A DNA stretch of 63,573 bases from Microvirga soli (GCF_016734765.1 NZ_JAERQE010000031.1:1-63573), one strand, 5' to 3'. Numbered from the stretch's first letter, positions 41,550-51,100 are shown. Notes: a model not told the origin generated them from the letters alone. Numbers and translations are program-made.

Positions 41550-41628
41550 TCACGAAGGCCACTGCCCCCAAGGTCTTCGAGACCCTCAAAAGCCCTTCAC
41601 GCTCCCCCTCGTGAAGGGCTTTTTCTTC
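41550..41628 (+). ncRNA. Candidate small RNA with C-rich terminator loop
   Basis: No ORF of significance lies here, yet the + strand has two hairpins: GGTCT-TCG-AGACC (41572-41584) and a perfect 14-base stem AAAAGCCCTTCACG (41588-41601) / CGTGAAGGGCTTTT (41610-41623) with TTTCTTC after it. The terminator loop is CTCCCCCT, complementary to a purine-rich Shine-Dalgarno (AGGGGGAG), as in AbcR/GsrN-type sRNAs. A candidate stress promoter ends seven bases upstream of the proposed 5' end, which would make a transcript of about 80 bases. The 5' end is a guess. Confidence 0.5.
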
Positions 41629-41724
41629 ATTCATCATCCAAAAAATACGCCTGCAGGTTGAACCCACGGACGCCCTTTGGAGTTAATTCTTTGGAGGTAC
41701 TGTTCACCTACAGTCTTCACAACT

Positions 41725-41767
41725 GAGGGCCACCTCGCTCAATCTCGGCAGGCTGGCCCTCTCTTTT
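41725..41767 (+). terminator. Second orphan terminator-like hairpin
   Basis: GAGGGCCA (41725-41732) pairs perfectly with TGGCCCTC (41754-41761), followed by TCTTTT. There is no protein gene upstream on the + strand within 100 bases, so it may end a second small RNA, or belong to the minus-strand flavin reductase gene (which ends at 41817), though the T-run fits the + strand. Confidence 0.45.
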
Positions 41768-41816
41768 GGCCGGGTTGACGATAGGGCGTGAGGCCCTTCC
41801 ATCCTCCCTGCAAATC

Positions 41817-42335
41817 TCACAATTCGTGATAGTGCCGCCCCTGATAGACCAGAGGCGACTTCGGCTCTCCGAGCCTGATGGAGACGATATCGCCGATGAT
41901 CACGTGATGGGTGGCAACCACCCTGGCATCGCTGATCCGGCAATCGAAGGACACGAGGCTCGTCATAAGGGCGGGCGAGCCCGTCTTCAGGATGTCCCAT
42001 TCCCCCCTGCTGAAGCGTTCCGCCCCCTGTAAGCCGGCGCGACCGGCGAAGATGTCCGCCAGTTCCACATCGGCGCCCGCCAGGGTGTTCACGCAGAAGA
42101 CCCTGTTCAACAGCAGAGCCTGAGCGGACCGGGAGCCCGTGTTGACGCAGACCAGGAGCGAGGCCGGGCTGTCGGTCACGGGCGTAACGGCCGTGGCCGT
42201 GAAGCCCCCGCGACCGGCGGCTCCATCTGTCGTGACCACATGGACGGCACCGGCGACCCGGCTCATGCCCTCCCGAAAGAGAAGGGCGTCCGAGCCGGAA
42301 ATGGGGTGTGGAGAGGCTTGTGTCTTCAAGATCAT
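41817..42335 (-). CDS. RutF/HpaC-like flavin reductase
   Basis: A 172-residue FMN-binding reductase. MSRVAGAVHVVTTDGAAGRGGFTATAV and VTDSPASLLVCVN are the RutF-type signature; VSFDCRISDARVVATHHVIIGDI continues the split barrel, ending YQGRHYHEL. RutF supplies reduced flavin to the pyrimidine monooxygenase RutA, but no other rut gene is here, so the partner oxygenase is elsewhere or it serves another one. ATG 42335 is chosen; upstream residues lack homology. Confidence 0.85.
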   Translation of the reverse strand: MILKTQASPHPISGSDALLFREGMSRVAGAVHVVTTDGAAGRGGFTATAVTPVTDSPASLLVCVNTGSRSAQALLLNRVFCVNTLAGADVELADIFAGRAGLQGAERFSRGEWDILKTGSPALMTSLVSFDCRISDARVVATHHVIIGDIVSIRLGEPKSPLVYQGRHYHEL

Positions 42336-42633
42336 GATCCAAGCAAGCCTCTTCCACTCTTTCAGGCTGAGCACAAGGCCGTAGAAGCCATATGGTTCTT
42401 CCGCTCCAGCAAGGGAAGCGGCCAGCGTTTGGGCGCCATGCTGCACGTTCAGGCAGTCTCCGGCACGATTTCCATCACTTTGGCTGATAGGAATCTTAAC
42501 AGTACATTGTGGAATGAAAATCATTTTGCTAGAGACACCCGCACCTTACGTCAGGCTTGGCGATGCACACGCATCGTGCTTTCCTGCATCGTTTCCCAAG
42601 AATGACCCCATTCCAGAGGGGCAAGGGTAGGAC
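42336..42633. other. Divergent promoter region, flavin reductase / livH
   Basis: About 300 bases between divergent genes. A near-palindrome AATGAAAATCATT lies near 42513-42525 and might be an operator for one of the two. No protein frame is supportable. Confidence 0.35.
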
Positions 42634-43554
<921 letters not shown>

Positions 43555-43568
43555 GGAGCCTGAATGTC

Positions 43569-44981
43569 ATGAACGCTCCTTCCATCACCACAACGGCCCA
43601 GACCAATACAGTATCGAGAAACTTCGATCTGGCCGCAGCCTTCAAGGATGCCCTGAAGGCTGCGCTGATCACCCTGGGTCTTTCCATCCCGATCCTGTCC
43701 TACAAGACGAACCAGAGCGGCGCCGACCTCTTCCTGACGTCGCGCTGGGGCTTGGTCGCCATCGTCTGCGCCATCGTGTTCGGCCTGCGCCTGGTGCTGC
43801 ATGCCTTCACGGCCTCGAAGGCCTATGCCAAGGCGACCCCTAGCCCACGGCAGGCAACCGAGCTGGTCGATGCCGGCCCTAGTGCCTTCCAGAAGGCCTC
43901 CCGCTTCGGGGTTCCGTTCTTCCTCGGCGTCGCGCTTACATTTCCGGTCCTGATCTACCTGATCCAGGGCGGCCTCAACGAGTCGCGCTACTGGGTCGAT
44001 CTGGGCATTCTGATCCTCACCTACGTGATGCTCGGCTGGGGCCTGAACATCGTGGTGGGCCTCGCGGGCCTTCTCGACCTGGGCTACGTCGCCTTCTATG
44101 CGGTCGGCGCCTATTCCTACGCCCTGCTCTCGACCACGTTTGGGCTGTCGTTCTGGATCTGCCTGCCGCTCGCCGGCATCCTGGCCGCCTTCTGGGGCAT
44201 GATCCTCGGCTTCCCGGTGCTGCGCCTGCGCGGCGACTATCTGGCCATCGTGACGCTGGCCTTCGGCGAGATCATCCGCCTCGTGCTCATCAACTGGGTG
44301 GACCTAACCAACGGCGGCGCCGGCATCTCGTCGATCCCGCGCGCGACCTTCTTCGGAATACCTTTCACGGCGGGGGAAGACGGGTTCGCAGCCACGTTCG
44401 GTCTTGAGTTCAACGGTATGCACAGGATGATTTTCCTGTATTACCTCATCCTGGCGCTGGCTCTCCTGACCAACTTCGTCACAATGCGGCTGCGCAAGCT
44501 GCCCGTGGGGCGTGCCTGGGAAGCCCTGCGTGAGGACGAGATCGCGTGCCGGTCACTCGGCATCAACACCACGAACACCAAGCTGACGGCCTTCGCCATC
44601 GGGGCGATGTTCGGTGGCTTTGCCGGATCGTTCTTCGCGGTCCGCCAGGGTTTCGTCTCGCCGGAAAGCTTCAACTTCCTGGAATCGGCGATCATCCTGG
44701 CCATCGTGGTCATGGGCGGCATGGGGTCCCAGATCGGCGTGGCCATCGCGGCCATCGTCCTGGTCGGCGGCCCCGAGGTTCTGCGCAATCTCACCTTCCT
44801 CCAATCCGTCTTCGGCACGGGCTTCGACCCGAACGAATACCGCCTGCTGCTCTTCGGTGCCGGCATGGTGGCGATGATGGTCTGGCGTCCGCGCGGCCTG
44901 ATCTCGGAACGTGAACCCTCGGTGATCTTGAAAGAGCGCAAAGCCATCTCGGGCTCGCTCGTGAAGGAAGGACACGGCTAA
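43569..44981 (+). CDS. livM: Branched-chain amino acid ABC transporter permease LivM
   Basis: A 470-residue partner permease. An N-terminal extension of about 110 residues, with an extra hydrophobic segment, precedes the family core, where VMLGWGLNIVVGLAGLLDLGYVAFYAVGAYSYALL is the LivM signature. The EAA loop GRAWEALREDEIACRSLGINTTNTK contacts LivG/LivF. Its stop overlaps the livG start (TAATG), showing translational coupling. Confidence 0.95.
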   Translation: MNAPSITTTAQTNTVSRNFDLAAAFKDALKAALITLGLSIPILSYKTNQSGADLFLTSRWGLVAIVCAIVFGLRLVLHAFTASKAYAKATPSPRQATELVDAGPSAFQKASRFGVPFFLGVALTFPVLIYLIQGGLNESRYWVDLGILILTYVMLGWGLNIVVGLAGLLDLGYVAFYAVGAYSYALLSTTFGLSFWICLPLAGILAAFWGMILGFPVLRLRGDYLAIVTLAFGEIIRLVLINWVDLTNGGAGISSIPRATFFGIPFTAGEDGFAATFGLEFNGMHRMIFLYYLILALALLTNFVTMRLRKLPVGRAWEALREDEIACRSLGINTTNTKLTAFAIGAMFGGFAGSFFAVRQGFVSPESFNFLESAIILAIVVMGGMGSQIGVAIAAIVLVGGPEVLRNLTFLQSVFGTGFDPNEYRLLLFGAGMVAMMVWRPRGLISEREPSVILKERKAISGSLVKEGHG

Positions 44982-45823
44982 TGCGCTGGCTGCAGGATCC
45001 CATCCTCGACGTACAGCATCTCACGATGCGCTTCGGCGGCCTCGTGGCCGTCAACGATCTCTCATTCAAGGCCGGGCGCGGCGAAATCACCGCGCTCATC
45101 GGCCCGAACGGAGCCGGCAAGACCACGGTCTTCAACTGCATCACCGGCTTCTACAAGCCGACCGAGGGCATGATCGCCCTGCGCAAGCCGGACGGCTCGC
45201 ACCTCCTGCTGGAGCGGCTGCCGGGCTTCGACATCAACTGGAAGGGCAAGGTTGCCCGCACCTTCCAGAACATCCGCCTGTTCTCCGGCATGACCCTGCT
45301 CGAGAACCTGCTGGTGGCTCAGCACAACCCGCTGATGATCGCCTCGGGCTTCACCTTCTTGGGCGTGCTCGGCATCGGCGGCTATCGCAAGGCCGAGAAG
45401 GAGGCCATCGAGAAGGCCAAGTTCTGGCTGGAGAAGACCCGTCTGATCCACCGGGCCGACGAGCCGGCCGGCGACCTCCCCTACGGCGATCAGCGCCGTC
45501 TGGAAATCGCCCGCGCCATGTGCACGGATCCGCTCCTGCTCTGCCTTGACGAGCCGGCGGCTGGCCTGAACCCGCGCGAATCCCTGGAGCTGAACCAGCT
45601 CCTGCTGTCGATCCGCGACGAACAGGGCACCTCCATCCTCCTGATCGAGCACGACATGTCGGTGGTTATGGAAATCTCCGATCACGTGGTCGTGCTGGAT
45701 TACGGCACCAAGATCTCGGACGGCCTGCCCGTCGAGGTCAGGAACGATCCCAAGGTCATCGCCGCCTATCTCGGCGTGGCCGACGACGAGGTCGAGAAGG
45801 TCGAAGCGGAGATCGGCCTATGA
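44981..45823 (+). CDS. livG: Branched-chain amino acid ABC transporter ATPase LivG
   Basis: A 280-residue cytoplasmic ATPase with Walker A GPNGAGKTT, a signature region DLPYGDQRRLEIARAM (C-motif), Walker B LLCLDEPAAGLNP and switch His in LIEHDMSVVM. The C-terminal BCA_ABC_TP_C extension, EVRNDPKVIAAYLG, marks LivG. Its stop overlaps livF by four bases (ATGA). Confidence 0.96.
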   Translation: MRWLQDPILDVQHLTMRFGGLVAVNDLSFKAGRGEITALIGPNGAGKTTVFNCITGFYKPTEGMIALRKPDGSHLLLERLPGFDINWKGKVARTFQNIRLFSGMTLLENLLVAQHNPLMIASGFTFLGVLGIGGYRKAEKEAIEKAKFWLEKTRLIHRADEPAGDLPYGDQRRLEIARAMCTDPLLLCLDEPAAGLNPRESLELNQLLLSIRDEQGTSILLIEHDMSVVMEISDHVVVLDYGTKISDGLPVEVRNDPKVIAAYLGVADDEVEKVEAEIGL

Positions 45824-46596
45824 GCACCGCCGGAGCAAACATCGCGATGCAGAATCCCCAGGCTTCCACGGCCCGCCAGCCGCTTCTCAGCGTGCGCGGC
45901 GTGAAGACCTATTACGGCAACATCATCGCCCTCAAGGGCGTGGACATGGATGTCAACGAGGGCGAGATCGTCACGCTGATCGGCGCCAACGGCGCCGGCA
46001 AGTCGACCCTGATGATGACGATCTTCGGCAACCCGCGGGCCCGCGAGGGCACGATCACCTATGCGGGGCGCGACATCACCAAGATGCCCACCCACGAGAT
46101 CGCCCGCATGTCGATCGCCCAGTCCCCGGAAGGGCGGCGCATCTTCCCGCGCATGACGGTCTACGAGAACCTGCAGATGGGCGCATCCATGAACGGGATG
46201 GCCTATTTCGACCAGGATCTCGAGCGGGTCTGCACCCTGTTCCCGCGCCTGAAGGAGCGCCTGCAGCAGCGCGGCGGCACCCTGTCCGGCGGCGAGCAGC
46301 AGATGCTGGCCATCGCCCGGGCGCTCATGAGCCGCCCGAAGCTCCTCCTCCTGGACGAGCCTTCCCTCGGGCTCGCGCCCCTGATCGTGAAGCAGATCTT
46401 CCAGATCATCAAAGAACTGAACGAGAAGGACGGCATGACGGTCTTCCTCGTGGAGCAGAACGCCTATCATGCCCTCAAGCTGGCTCATCGCGGTTACGTG
46501 ATGGTGACGGGCAACATCACCATGAGCGGTACCGGCAAGGAGCTGCTCGACGATCCGCAGGTCAAAGCGGCCTATCTCGAAGGAGGGCATCACTGA
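45820..46596 (+). CDS. livF: Branched-chain amino acid ABC transporter ATPase LivF
   Basis: A 258-residue second ATPase with Walker A GANGAGKST, signature LSGGEQQMLAIARALM, Walker B LLLLDEPSLGLAP and switch His-equivalent FLVEQNAYHAL (Gln-Asn, as usual in LivF). About 15 N-terminal residues are extra. Its stop overlaps the DUF6867 start by one base (TGATG). Confidence 0.96.
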   Translation: MSTAGANIAMQNPQASTARQPLLSVRGVKTYYGNIIALKGVDMDVNEGEIVTLIGANGAGKSTLMMTIFGNPRAREGTITYAGRDITKMPTHEIARMSIAQSPEGRRIFPRMTVYENLQMGASMNGMAYFDQDLERVCTLFPRLKERLQQRGGTLSGGEQQMLAIARALMSRPKLLLLDEPSLGLAPLIVKQIFQIIKELNEKDGMTVFLVEQNAYHALKLAHRGYVMVTGNITMSGTGKELLDDPQVKAAYLEGGHH

Positions 46597-46958
46597 TGCA
46601 GGGCATCCTCTACGAAGAGCCGTCGTTCTGGCTCTTCCTTCTCATCACCGTGATCATGGGCGGCTGGGCCGCCTGGATGACCGGCCGGGCCATCGCGCTC
46701 ACCTGGCGGCCCTTCTGGACCCTGATCCTCTACCTATTCATCCTGGGGGCAGCAGTCCGCTTCATCCACTTCGCCCTGTTCGAGGGAACCCTGCTGTCGA
46801 TCCACTACTATGCCGTCGACACGATCGTCCTGCTGATCATCGGGGCACTCGGTTTCCAGTATCGCCGGGCCCGGATGATGACCACGCAGTACCGCTGGCT
46901 CTACGAGCGAGCCGGCCCGTTTTCCTGGCGGGAAAAGGCGTCTGCTACCAAGGGCTAA
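46596..46958 (+). CDS. DUF6867 membrane protein in the liv operon
   Basis: A 120-residue protein with three or so hydrophobic helices (FWLFLLITVIMGGWAAWMTG, TLILYLFILGAAVRFIHFAL, VDTIVLLIIGALGFQYRRA). In alphaproteobacteria it sits reproducibly in liv operons. Coupling to livF (1-base overlap) suggests it is an accessory subunit or assembly factor of this transporter. The ending is hydrophilic and basic. Function unproven. Confidence 0.85.
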   Translation: MQGILYEEPSFWLFLLITVIMGGWAAWMTGRAIALTWRPFWTLILYLFILGAAVRFIHFALFEGTLLSIHYYAVDTIVLLIIGALGFQYRRARMMTTQYRWLYERAGPFSWREKASATKG

Positions 46959-47083
46959 GCTAAAAAGATTCCCAGGTGACATCCGCTTAAAAACAAGCAT
47001 GATGGCATCCGGATGGCGGGTCTCCCGTCAAACCGGCCCCACGAGGAAGAGGGGCCTATAAAACCACCCAGAGGAGTGACCTC

Positions 47084-48211
47084 ATGAAGAAATTGCTGTT
47101 GACCGGCGTGGCGCTTGGTCTTGGCCTCGCCTTCTCCAGCGCTGCCAGCGCCCAGATCAAGATCGGCGTTGCTGGCCCTGTTACCGGCCCGAACGCGGCT
47201 TTCGGCGCCCAGCTGAAGAACGGCGTCGAGCAGGCTGTCGAAGACATCAATGCCGCTGGCGGCATCAATGGCCAGAAGCTGCAGCTCGTTGTCGGCGACG
47301 ACGTGTCCGATCCCAAGCAAGGCGTGTCGGTGGCCAACAAGTTCGCGGCCGAAGGCGTGAAGATGGTCGTCGGCCACTTCAACTCCGGCGTGTCGATCCC
47401 GGCCTCGCAGGTCTATGAGGAAGCCGGAATCGTTATGGTTTCGCCTGCCTCCACCAACCCGACCTTCACCGACCGTGGCCTGTGGAACACCTTCCGCACC
47501 TGCGGCCGCGACGACCAGCAGGGCCTCGTTGCCGGCAGCTACCTCGCCGACAAGTTCAAGGGCAAGAAGGTTGCGGTCATCCACGACAAGACCCCCTACG
47601 GAAAGGGCCTTGCCGACGAGACCCAGAAGACCATGAACTCCAAGGGTCTGAAGGAAGTCGTGTATGAAGGCGTCAACCCGGGCGAGAAGGACTACTCCGC
47701 GCTCGTGTCGAAGCTGAAGCAGGCTGGCGTGGACGTGGTCTACTTCGGTGGCCTCCACACGGAAGCCGGTCTCATCATCCGCCAGATGCGCGACCAGGGC
47801 CTCCAGGCTCCGATGATGTCGGGCGACGGCATCGTGTCGGCCGAGTTCACCTCGATCGCCGGCCCGGGCGCCGAAGGCACCCTGATGACCTTCTCGCCGG
47901 ACCCGCGCAAGAACCCGAACGCGAAGGACGCCGTGGCCAAGTTCAAGGCCAAGAACTTCGAGCCGGAAGCCTACACCCTGTACTCCTACGCCGCGGCCCA
48001 GATCCTGGCCGAGGCTGCGAAGCAGGCGAACAGCACCGATGGCAAGAAGGTCGCGGACGCCATGAAGGCCGGCAAGCCCTTCAAGACCGTCATCGGCGAC
48101 ATCACCTTCGACAAGAAGGGCGACATCACCCGTCCGGACTACGTCATGTACGTCTGGAAGAAGGGCGCTGACGGCAAGATCGACTACTCGGGCAACGAGC
48201 TCGGCATGTAA
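47084..48211 (+). CDS. livK: Branched-chain amino acid ABC transporter substrate-binding protein
   Basis: A 375-residue periplasmic Peripla_BP_6 protein with signal peptide LLLTGVALGLGLAFSSAASAQ. Ligand-binding signatures are AGPVTGPNAAFGAQLKNGVEQAV, VVGHFNSGVSIPASQVYEEAGI and MVSPASTNPTFTD. It delivers leucine, isoleucine or valine to LivHMGF. The gap of 125 bases after the DUF6867 gene and its own terminator allow separate, higher expression. Confidence 0.96.
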   Translation: MKKLLLTGVALGLGLAFSSAASAQIKIGVAGPVTGPNAAFGAQLKNGVEQAVEDINAAGGINGQKLQLVVGDDVSDPKQGVSVANKFAAEGVKMVVGHFNSGVSIPASQVYEEAGIVMVSPASTNPTFTDRGLWNTFRTCGRDDQQGLVAGSYLADKFKGKKVAVIHDKTPYGKGLADETQKTMNSKGLKEVVYEGVNPGEKDYSALVSKLKQAGVDVVYFGGLHTEAGLIIRQMRDQGLQAPMMSGDGIVSAEFTSIAGPGAEGTLMTFSPDPRKNPNAKDAVAKFKAKNFEPEAYTLYSYAAAQILAEAAKQANSTDGKKVADAMKAGKPFKTVIGDITFDKKGDITRPDYVMYVWKKGADGKIDYSGNELGM

Positions 48212-48239
48212 TCGATCGGCCTGAAAGCCGAACGATCAG

Positions 48240-48268
48240 AAACCCGCCCTGGCAACAGGGCGGGTTTT
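48240..48268 (+). terminator. Intrinsic terminator after livK
   Basis: AAACCCGCCCTG (48240-48251) pairs perfectly with CAGGGCGGGTTT (48256-48267) around GCAA, followed by TTCT. The next gene's first ATG (48272) is four bases past it. Confidence 0.88.
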
Positions 48269-48271
48269 CTC

Positions 48272-48685
48272 ATGAATGCTTCTTATCTTCAGATGGTCTG
48301 GATCGTGCCCACACTTACCCTCTCCCTGCTTCCCGAGCCTTACGCCGTCTGCCGCCTCCCGGCCGGCACCCCCGTCAGCTCCCCTGAGCCGGGAGCCTTC
48401 TCGCTGTTGGTGCAGGCCGTGGAAGAAACCACCCTGGTGTGCCCTCTCAACCAAGCGCCATCCGGAGCGGAAATCGATGCGGGCTGGCGGTGCTTTCGGA
48501 TCATGCAGAACTTCGATTTCAGCGTGCCGGGGATTCTCGCCTCCGTGCTCGAACCCCTTGCCAAGGCCGGCATCGGCATCTTCGCCACCTCGACCTTCAG
48601 CACCGATTACGTGCTGGTGAAGGAGCAGGACGCAGAGCGCGCGGCGGATGCCCTGCGGGCGGCAGCGCACCGGATCGACGCCTGA
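48272..48685 (+). CDS. ACT domain protein (CASTOR-like)
   Basis: A 137-residue protein of the ACT-like amino-acid-sensing type: LSLLPEPYAVCRLPAG, LVQAVEETTLVCPL, and DFSVPGILASVLEPLAKAGIGIFATSTFSTDYVLVKE. The second half is a two-domain ACT arrangement. Start uncertain: ATG 48272 abuts the livK terminator, while ATG 48293 is internal. Convergent with the DUF1203 gene. Confidence 0.85.
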   Translation: MNASYLQMVWIVPTLTLSLLPEPYAVCRLPAGTPVSSPEPGAFSLLVQAVEETTLVCPLNQAPSGAEIDAGWRCFRIMQNFDFSVPGILASVLEPLAKAGIGIFATSTFSTDYVLVKEQDAERAADALRAAAHRIDA

Positions 48686-48687
48686 CG

Positions 48688-49155
48688 TCAGGCCCGCTCG
48701 ATCCGCGCCGCGAAGCACCCCCGCCGGGCAAAGTGTGCATCCACATGCGCCACCTCCGGGTTGGCGAGGAACCGCTCGATCAGGCTCACCACATCCTCTC
48801 CTTCGCCCACCTCTGCATCCACGATGCAGGCATTGGCATCGTAGGCGCGCAGGGACAGAAGCCGATCCCGCAGCATCGGCGGCAGCTCGCCCTGGTAGCT
48901 TCCGGTCTTTGCGGAGCGGCTGACGAAGATCGGTCCGGCGGAGCGGTAGGGAGAACCCGGATTCGTCTGGTGGGCGTGGTTGAGCAGCAGAAGCTCCTCG
49001 CCCTCTTCGACGCGCTTCAGAGCAACCCGGCAGGGATACATGTCGGAGGCATCGGCAACGACCCGCTTGGCTCCGAGAGCCTTGAGGGAAGCCTCATCGA
49101 GCCGGAACAGCTTTGCGAAGGATTCGGCATCGAGGCCGCGGATATGAAACGTCAT
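48688..49155 (-). CDS. DUF1203 domain protein
   Basis: A 155-residue protein of the DUF1203 family, with YPCRVALKRVEEGEELLLLNHAHQ, GSPYRSAGPIFV and the closing VAHVDAHFARRGCFAARI. Function unknown; the family is found in many proteobacteria. ATG 49155 follows CAGGAGATCACCT, a good ribosome site. Convergent with the ACT gene (two bases between stops). Confidence 0.9.
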   Translation of the reverse strand: MTFHIRGLDAESFAKLFRLDEASLKALGAKRVVADASDMYPCRVALKRVEEGEELLLLNHAHQTNPGSPYRSAGPIFVSRSAKTGSYQGELPPMLRDRLLSLRAYDANACIVDAEVGEGEDVVSLIERFLANPEVAHVDAHFARRGCFAARIERA

Positions 49156-49227
49156 AGGTGATCTCCTGTGTGAGATCGCCAGCATGACAAGGCCGCCAAA
49201 GGTCAGCGACCCGATTCCTGCGAAACC

Positions 49228-49956
49228 TTATCCAAGACGCCCGAGCGCCGGAAACGTCTCCAGAAGCCAGAACGACATGTTGGTGATCCAGCCGGTCAGG
49301 AATGCGATACCGGTCAGGACGAGGAGGACGCCCATGGTCTTCTCGATCAGCACGAAGCGGGAGCGCACGCGCTTGAGAAGAGCCACGAAGGGCTTCATGG
49401 CGAAGGCGGCGAGCAGGAACGGAATGCCGAGGCCGGCCGAATAGGCGGCGAGCAGCAGGGCTCCGTGAGAGACGCTGTCCTCCGAGCCTGCGACGGTGAG
49501 AATCGCCGCCAGCACCGGACCGATGCAGGGGGTCCAGCCAAAGGCGAAGGCTAGGCCCATGAGATAAGCACCCCAGATTCCAACCGGCTTATCCACGCTG
49601 AACCGCGCCTCGCGGTAGAACAGGCCAATGCGGAACAGCCCAAGAAAGTGCAGCCCCATGACGATGATCGCGATGCCCGCCACGGTGCTGAGGATATCGA
49701 GGTATTGCCGGATCACCTGACCAAGAGCCGAGGCCGTGGCGCCGAGCAGCACGAACACGGTCGAGAAGCCTGCCACGAACAGGAGCGCCGCTAGGACCGC
49801 CCTCCTCCGCACGGCGCGGTCGTCGCCCGCGCTCAGCTGATCGAAGGTGGTGCCGGCGAGAAACGACAGGTAAGGCGGCACCAGGGGCAGCACGCAGGGA
49901 CTCAAAAAACTGATGAGGCCGCCAAGCGCCGCGGCCGGAAAGGAAACGCTGAGCAT
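49228..49956 (-). CDS. ccdA: Cytochrome c biogenesis protein CcdA
   Basis: A 242-residue inner-membrane thiol reductant transporter with six helices. The two redox cysteines occur in FLSPCVLPLVPPYLSFLAG (helix 1) and GWTPCIGPVLAAIL (helix 4). It passes electrons from cytoplasmic thioredoxin to periplasmic partners for haem attachment. ATG 49956 is the true start; longer upstream frames are antisense to the P1 peptidase. No other ccm gene is nearby. Confidence 0.93.
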   Translation of the reverse strand: MLSVSFPAAALGGLISFLSPCVLPLVPPYLSFLAGTTFDQLSAGDDRAVRRRAVLAALLFVAGFSTVFVLLGATASALGQVIRQYLDILSTVAGIAIIVMGLHFLGLFRIGLFYREARFSVDKPVGIWGAYLMGLAFAFGWTPCIGPVLAAILTVAGSEDSVSHGALLLAAYSAGLGIPFLLAAFAMKPFVALLKRVRSRFVLIEKTMGVLLVLTGIAFLTGWITNMSFWLLETFPALGRLG

Positions 49957-50052
49957 GACCAGCCTTCTATCCTTTTGGCCCCTGCTTAGAAAGCCGGTGA
50001 AACGCCGCTTCGCCAGCTTGTGATGGGATCCGGTTTGCGGTTTGCTGACGCC

Positions 50053-51060
50053 ATGTCCCAAGCCCGCAATCTCATCACCGACGTCGTTGGCCTTCGCATC
50101 GGCAATGCCCACGACGCGGCCCTCGGCTCCGGCGTCACGGTGGCGCTCTTCGACGAGCCGGCGGTAGCCTCCTGCTTTGCCATGGGCGGGGCGCCCGCCA
50201 CCCGCGAAACCGACCTGCTCGATCCCGACAAGATGGTGCCCAGCATCCACGGCATCGTCCTCTCCGGCGGCTCGGCCTTCGGCCTCGATGCGGCGAGCGG
50301 GGTTCAGGCCTATCTCCGGGAACAGGGAGTCGGGTTTGCGGTCCGGGAGGCTCTCGTCCCCATCGTGAGCCAAGCCTCCTGCTTCGATCTCATCAACGGC
50401 GGCAACAAGGATTGGGGCCGGTACCCGCCTTATCGCGAGCTCGGATTTCAGGCGGCGGAACAGGCCGGGCTCGAGTTCGCGCTCGGCACCGCGGGCGGCG
50501 GCTATGGCGCTACCACGGCCAACCTGAAGGGCGGGCTTGGCTCGACGAGCGCGACAACATCGTCAGGTCACACGGTCGGCGCGCTCGTGATCGTGAACGC
50601 CGTCGCCTCTGCGGTGATCGGCGATGGTCCGCATTTCTGGGCCGGCGCTCATGAGCACGGCGATGAGTTCGGCGGGCTGGGGCTTCCCTCACAGGTCAGC
50701 GCCGAGATGCGTTCGCTCGTCTGGAAAGGCGGACCCCAGCCGGCCACCACCATCGCGCTAGTCGCCACCGACGCAGTGCTGACGAAGGCCCAGGCCAAGC
50801 GCCTTGCCATCGCGTCCCATGCCGGCCTCGCACGGGCCTTGCGCTTCTCCCACGCCCTGTTCGACGGCGACACGATCTTCGCGGCCGCCACCGGCCGCAA
50901 ACCGCTCGGGAACGAGGCAGCGGAGTTCACGGAAATCACGGCCTTAGCTGCCGACTGCCTGACCCGGGCGATTGCGCGCGGTATCTATGAAGCGACAGCC
51001 CTGCCCTATCCCGGCTCGCAGCCGGCTTGGCGCGACCTGTTTGGGAATGCCAGAGGTTAG
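50053..51060 (+). CDS. P1 family peptidase (DmpA/NylC-like)
   Basis: A 335-residue Ntn-type hydrolase. GIVLSGGSAFGLDAASGV and TAGGGYGATTANLKGGLGS are the family signature, and HTVGALVIVNAV follows. Homologues self-cleave before a nucleophilic Thr in the NTT(I/L)xVVATDA motif; here the motif is PATTIALVATDA, so Thr232 is kept but the preceding residue is Ala instead of Asn. Family members hydrolyse N-terminal beta-amino acids or nylon oligomers. The start (ATG 50053 or a little upstream) is uncertain. Confidence 0.87.
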   Translation: MSQARNLITDVVGLRIGNAHDAALGSGVTVALFDEPAVASCFAMGGAPATRETDLLDPDKMVPSIHGIVLSGGSAFGLDAASGVQAYLREQGVGFAVREALVPIVSQASCFDLINGGNKDWGRYPPYRELGFQAAEQAGLEFALGTAGGGYGATTANLKGGLGSTSATTSSGHTVGALVIVNAVASAVIGDGPHFWAGAHEHGDEFGGLGLPSQVSAEMRSLVWKGGPQPATTIALVATDAVLTKAQAKRLAIASHAGLARALRFSHALFDGDTIFAAATGRKPLGNEAAEFTEITALAADCLTRAIARGIYEATALPYPGSQPAWRDLFGNARG

Positions 51061-51100
51061 AGCATAGGGCGAAAAACAGACCCGCGTCTTCGTATCATCG

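Noticed and set aside
49957..50373. N-terminal extension of ccdA
   Set aside because: The extra 139 codons are antisense to the P1 peptidase gene and hydrophilic; CcdA begins at its first helix.
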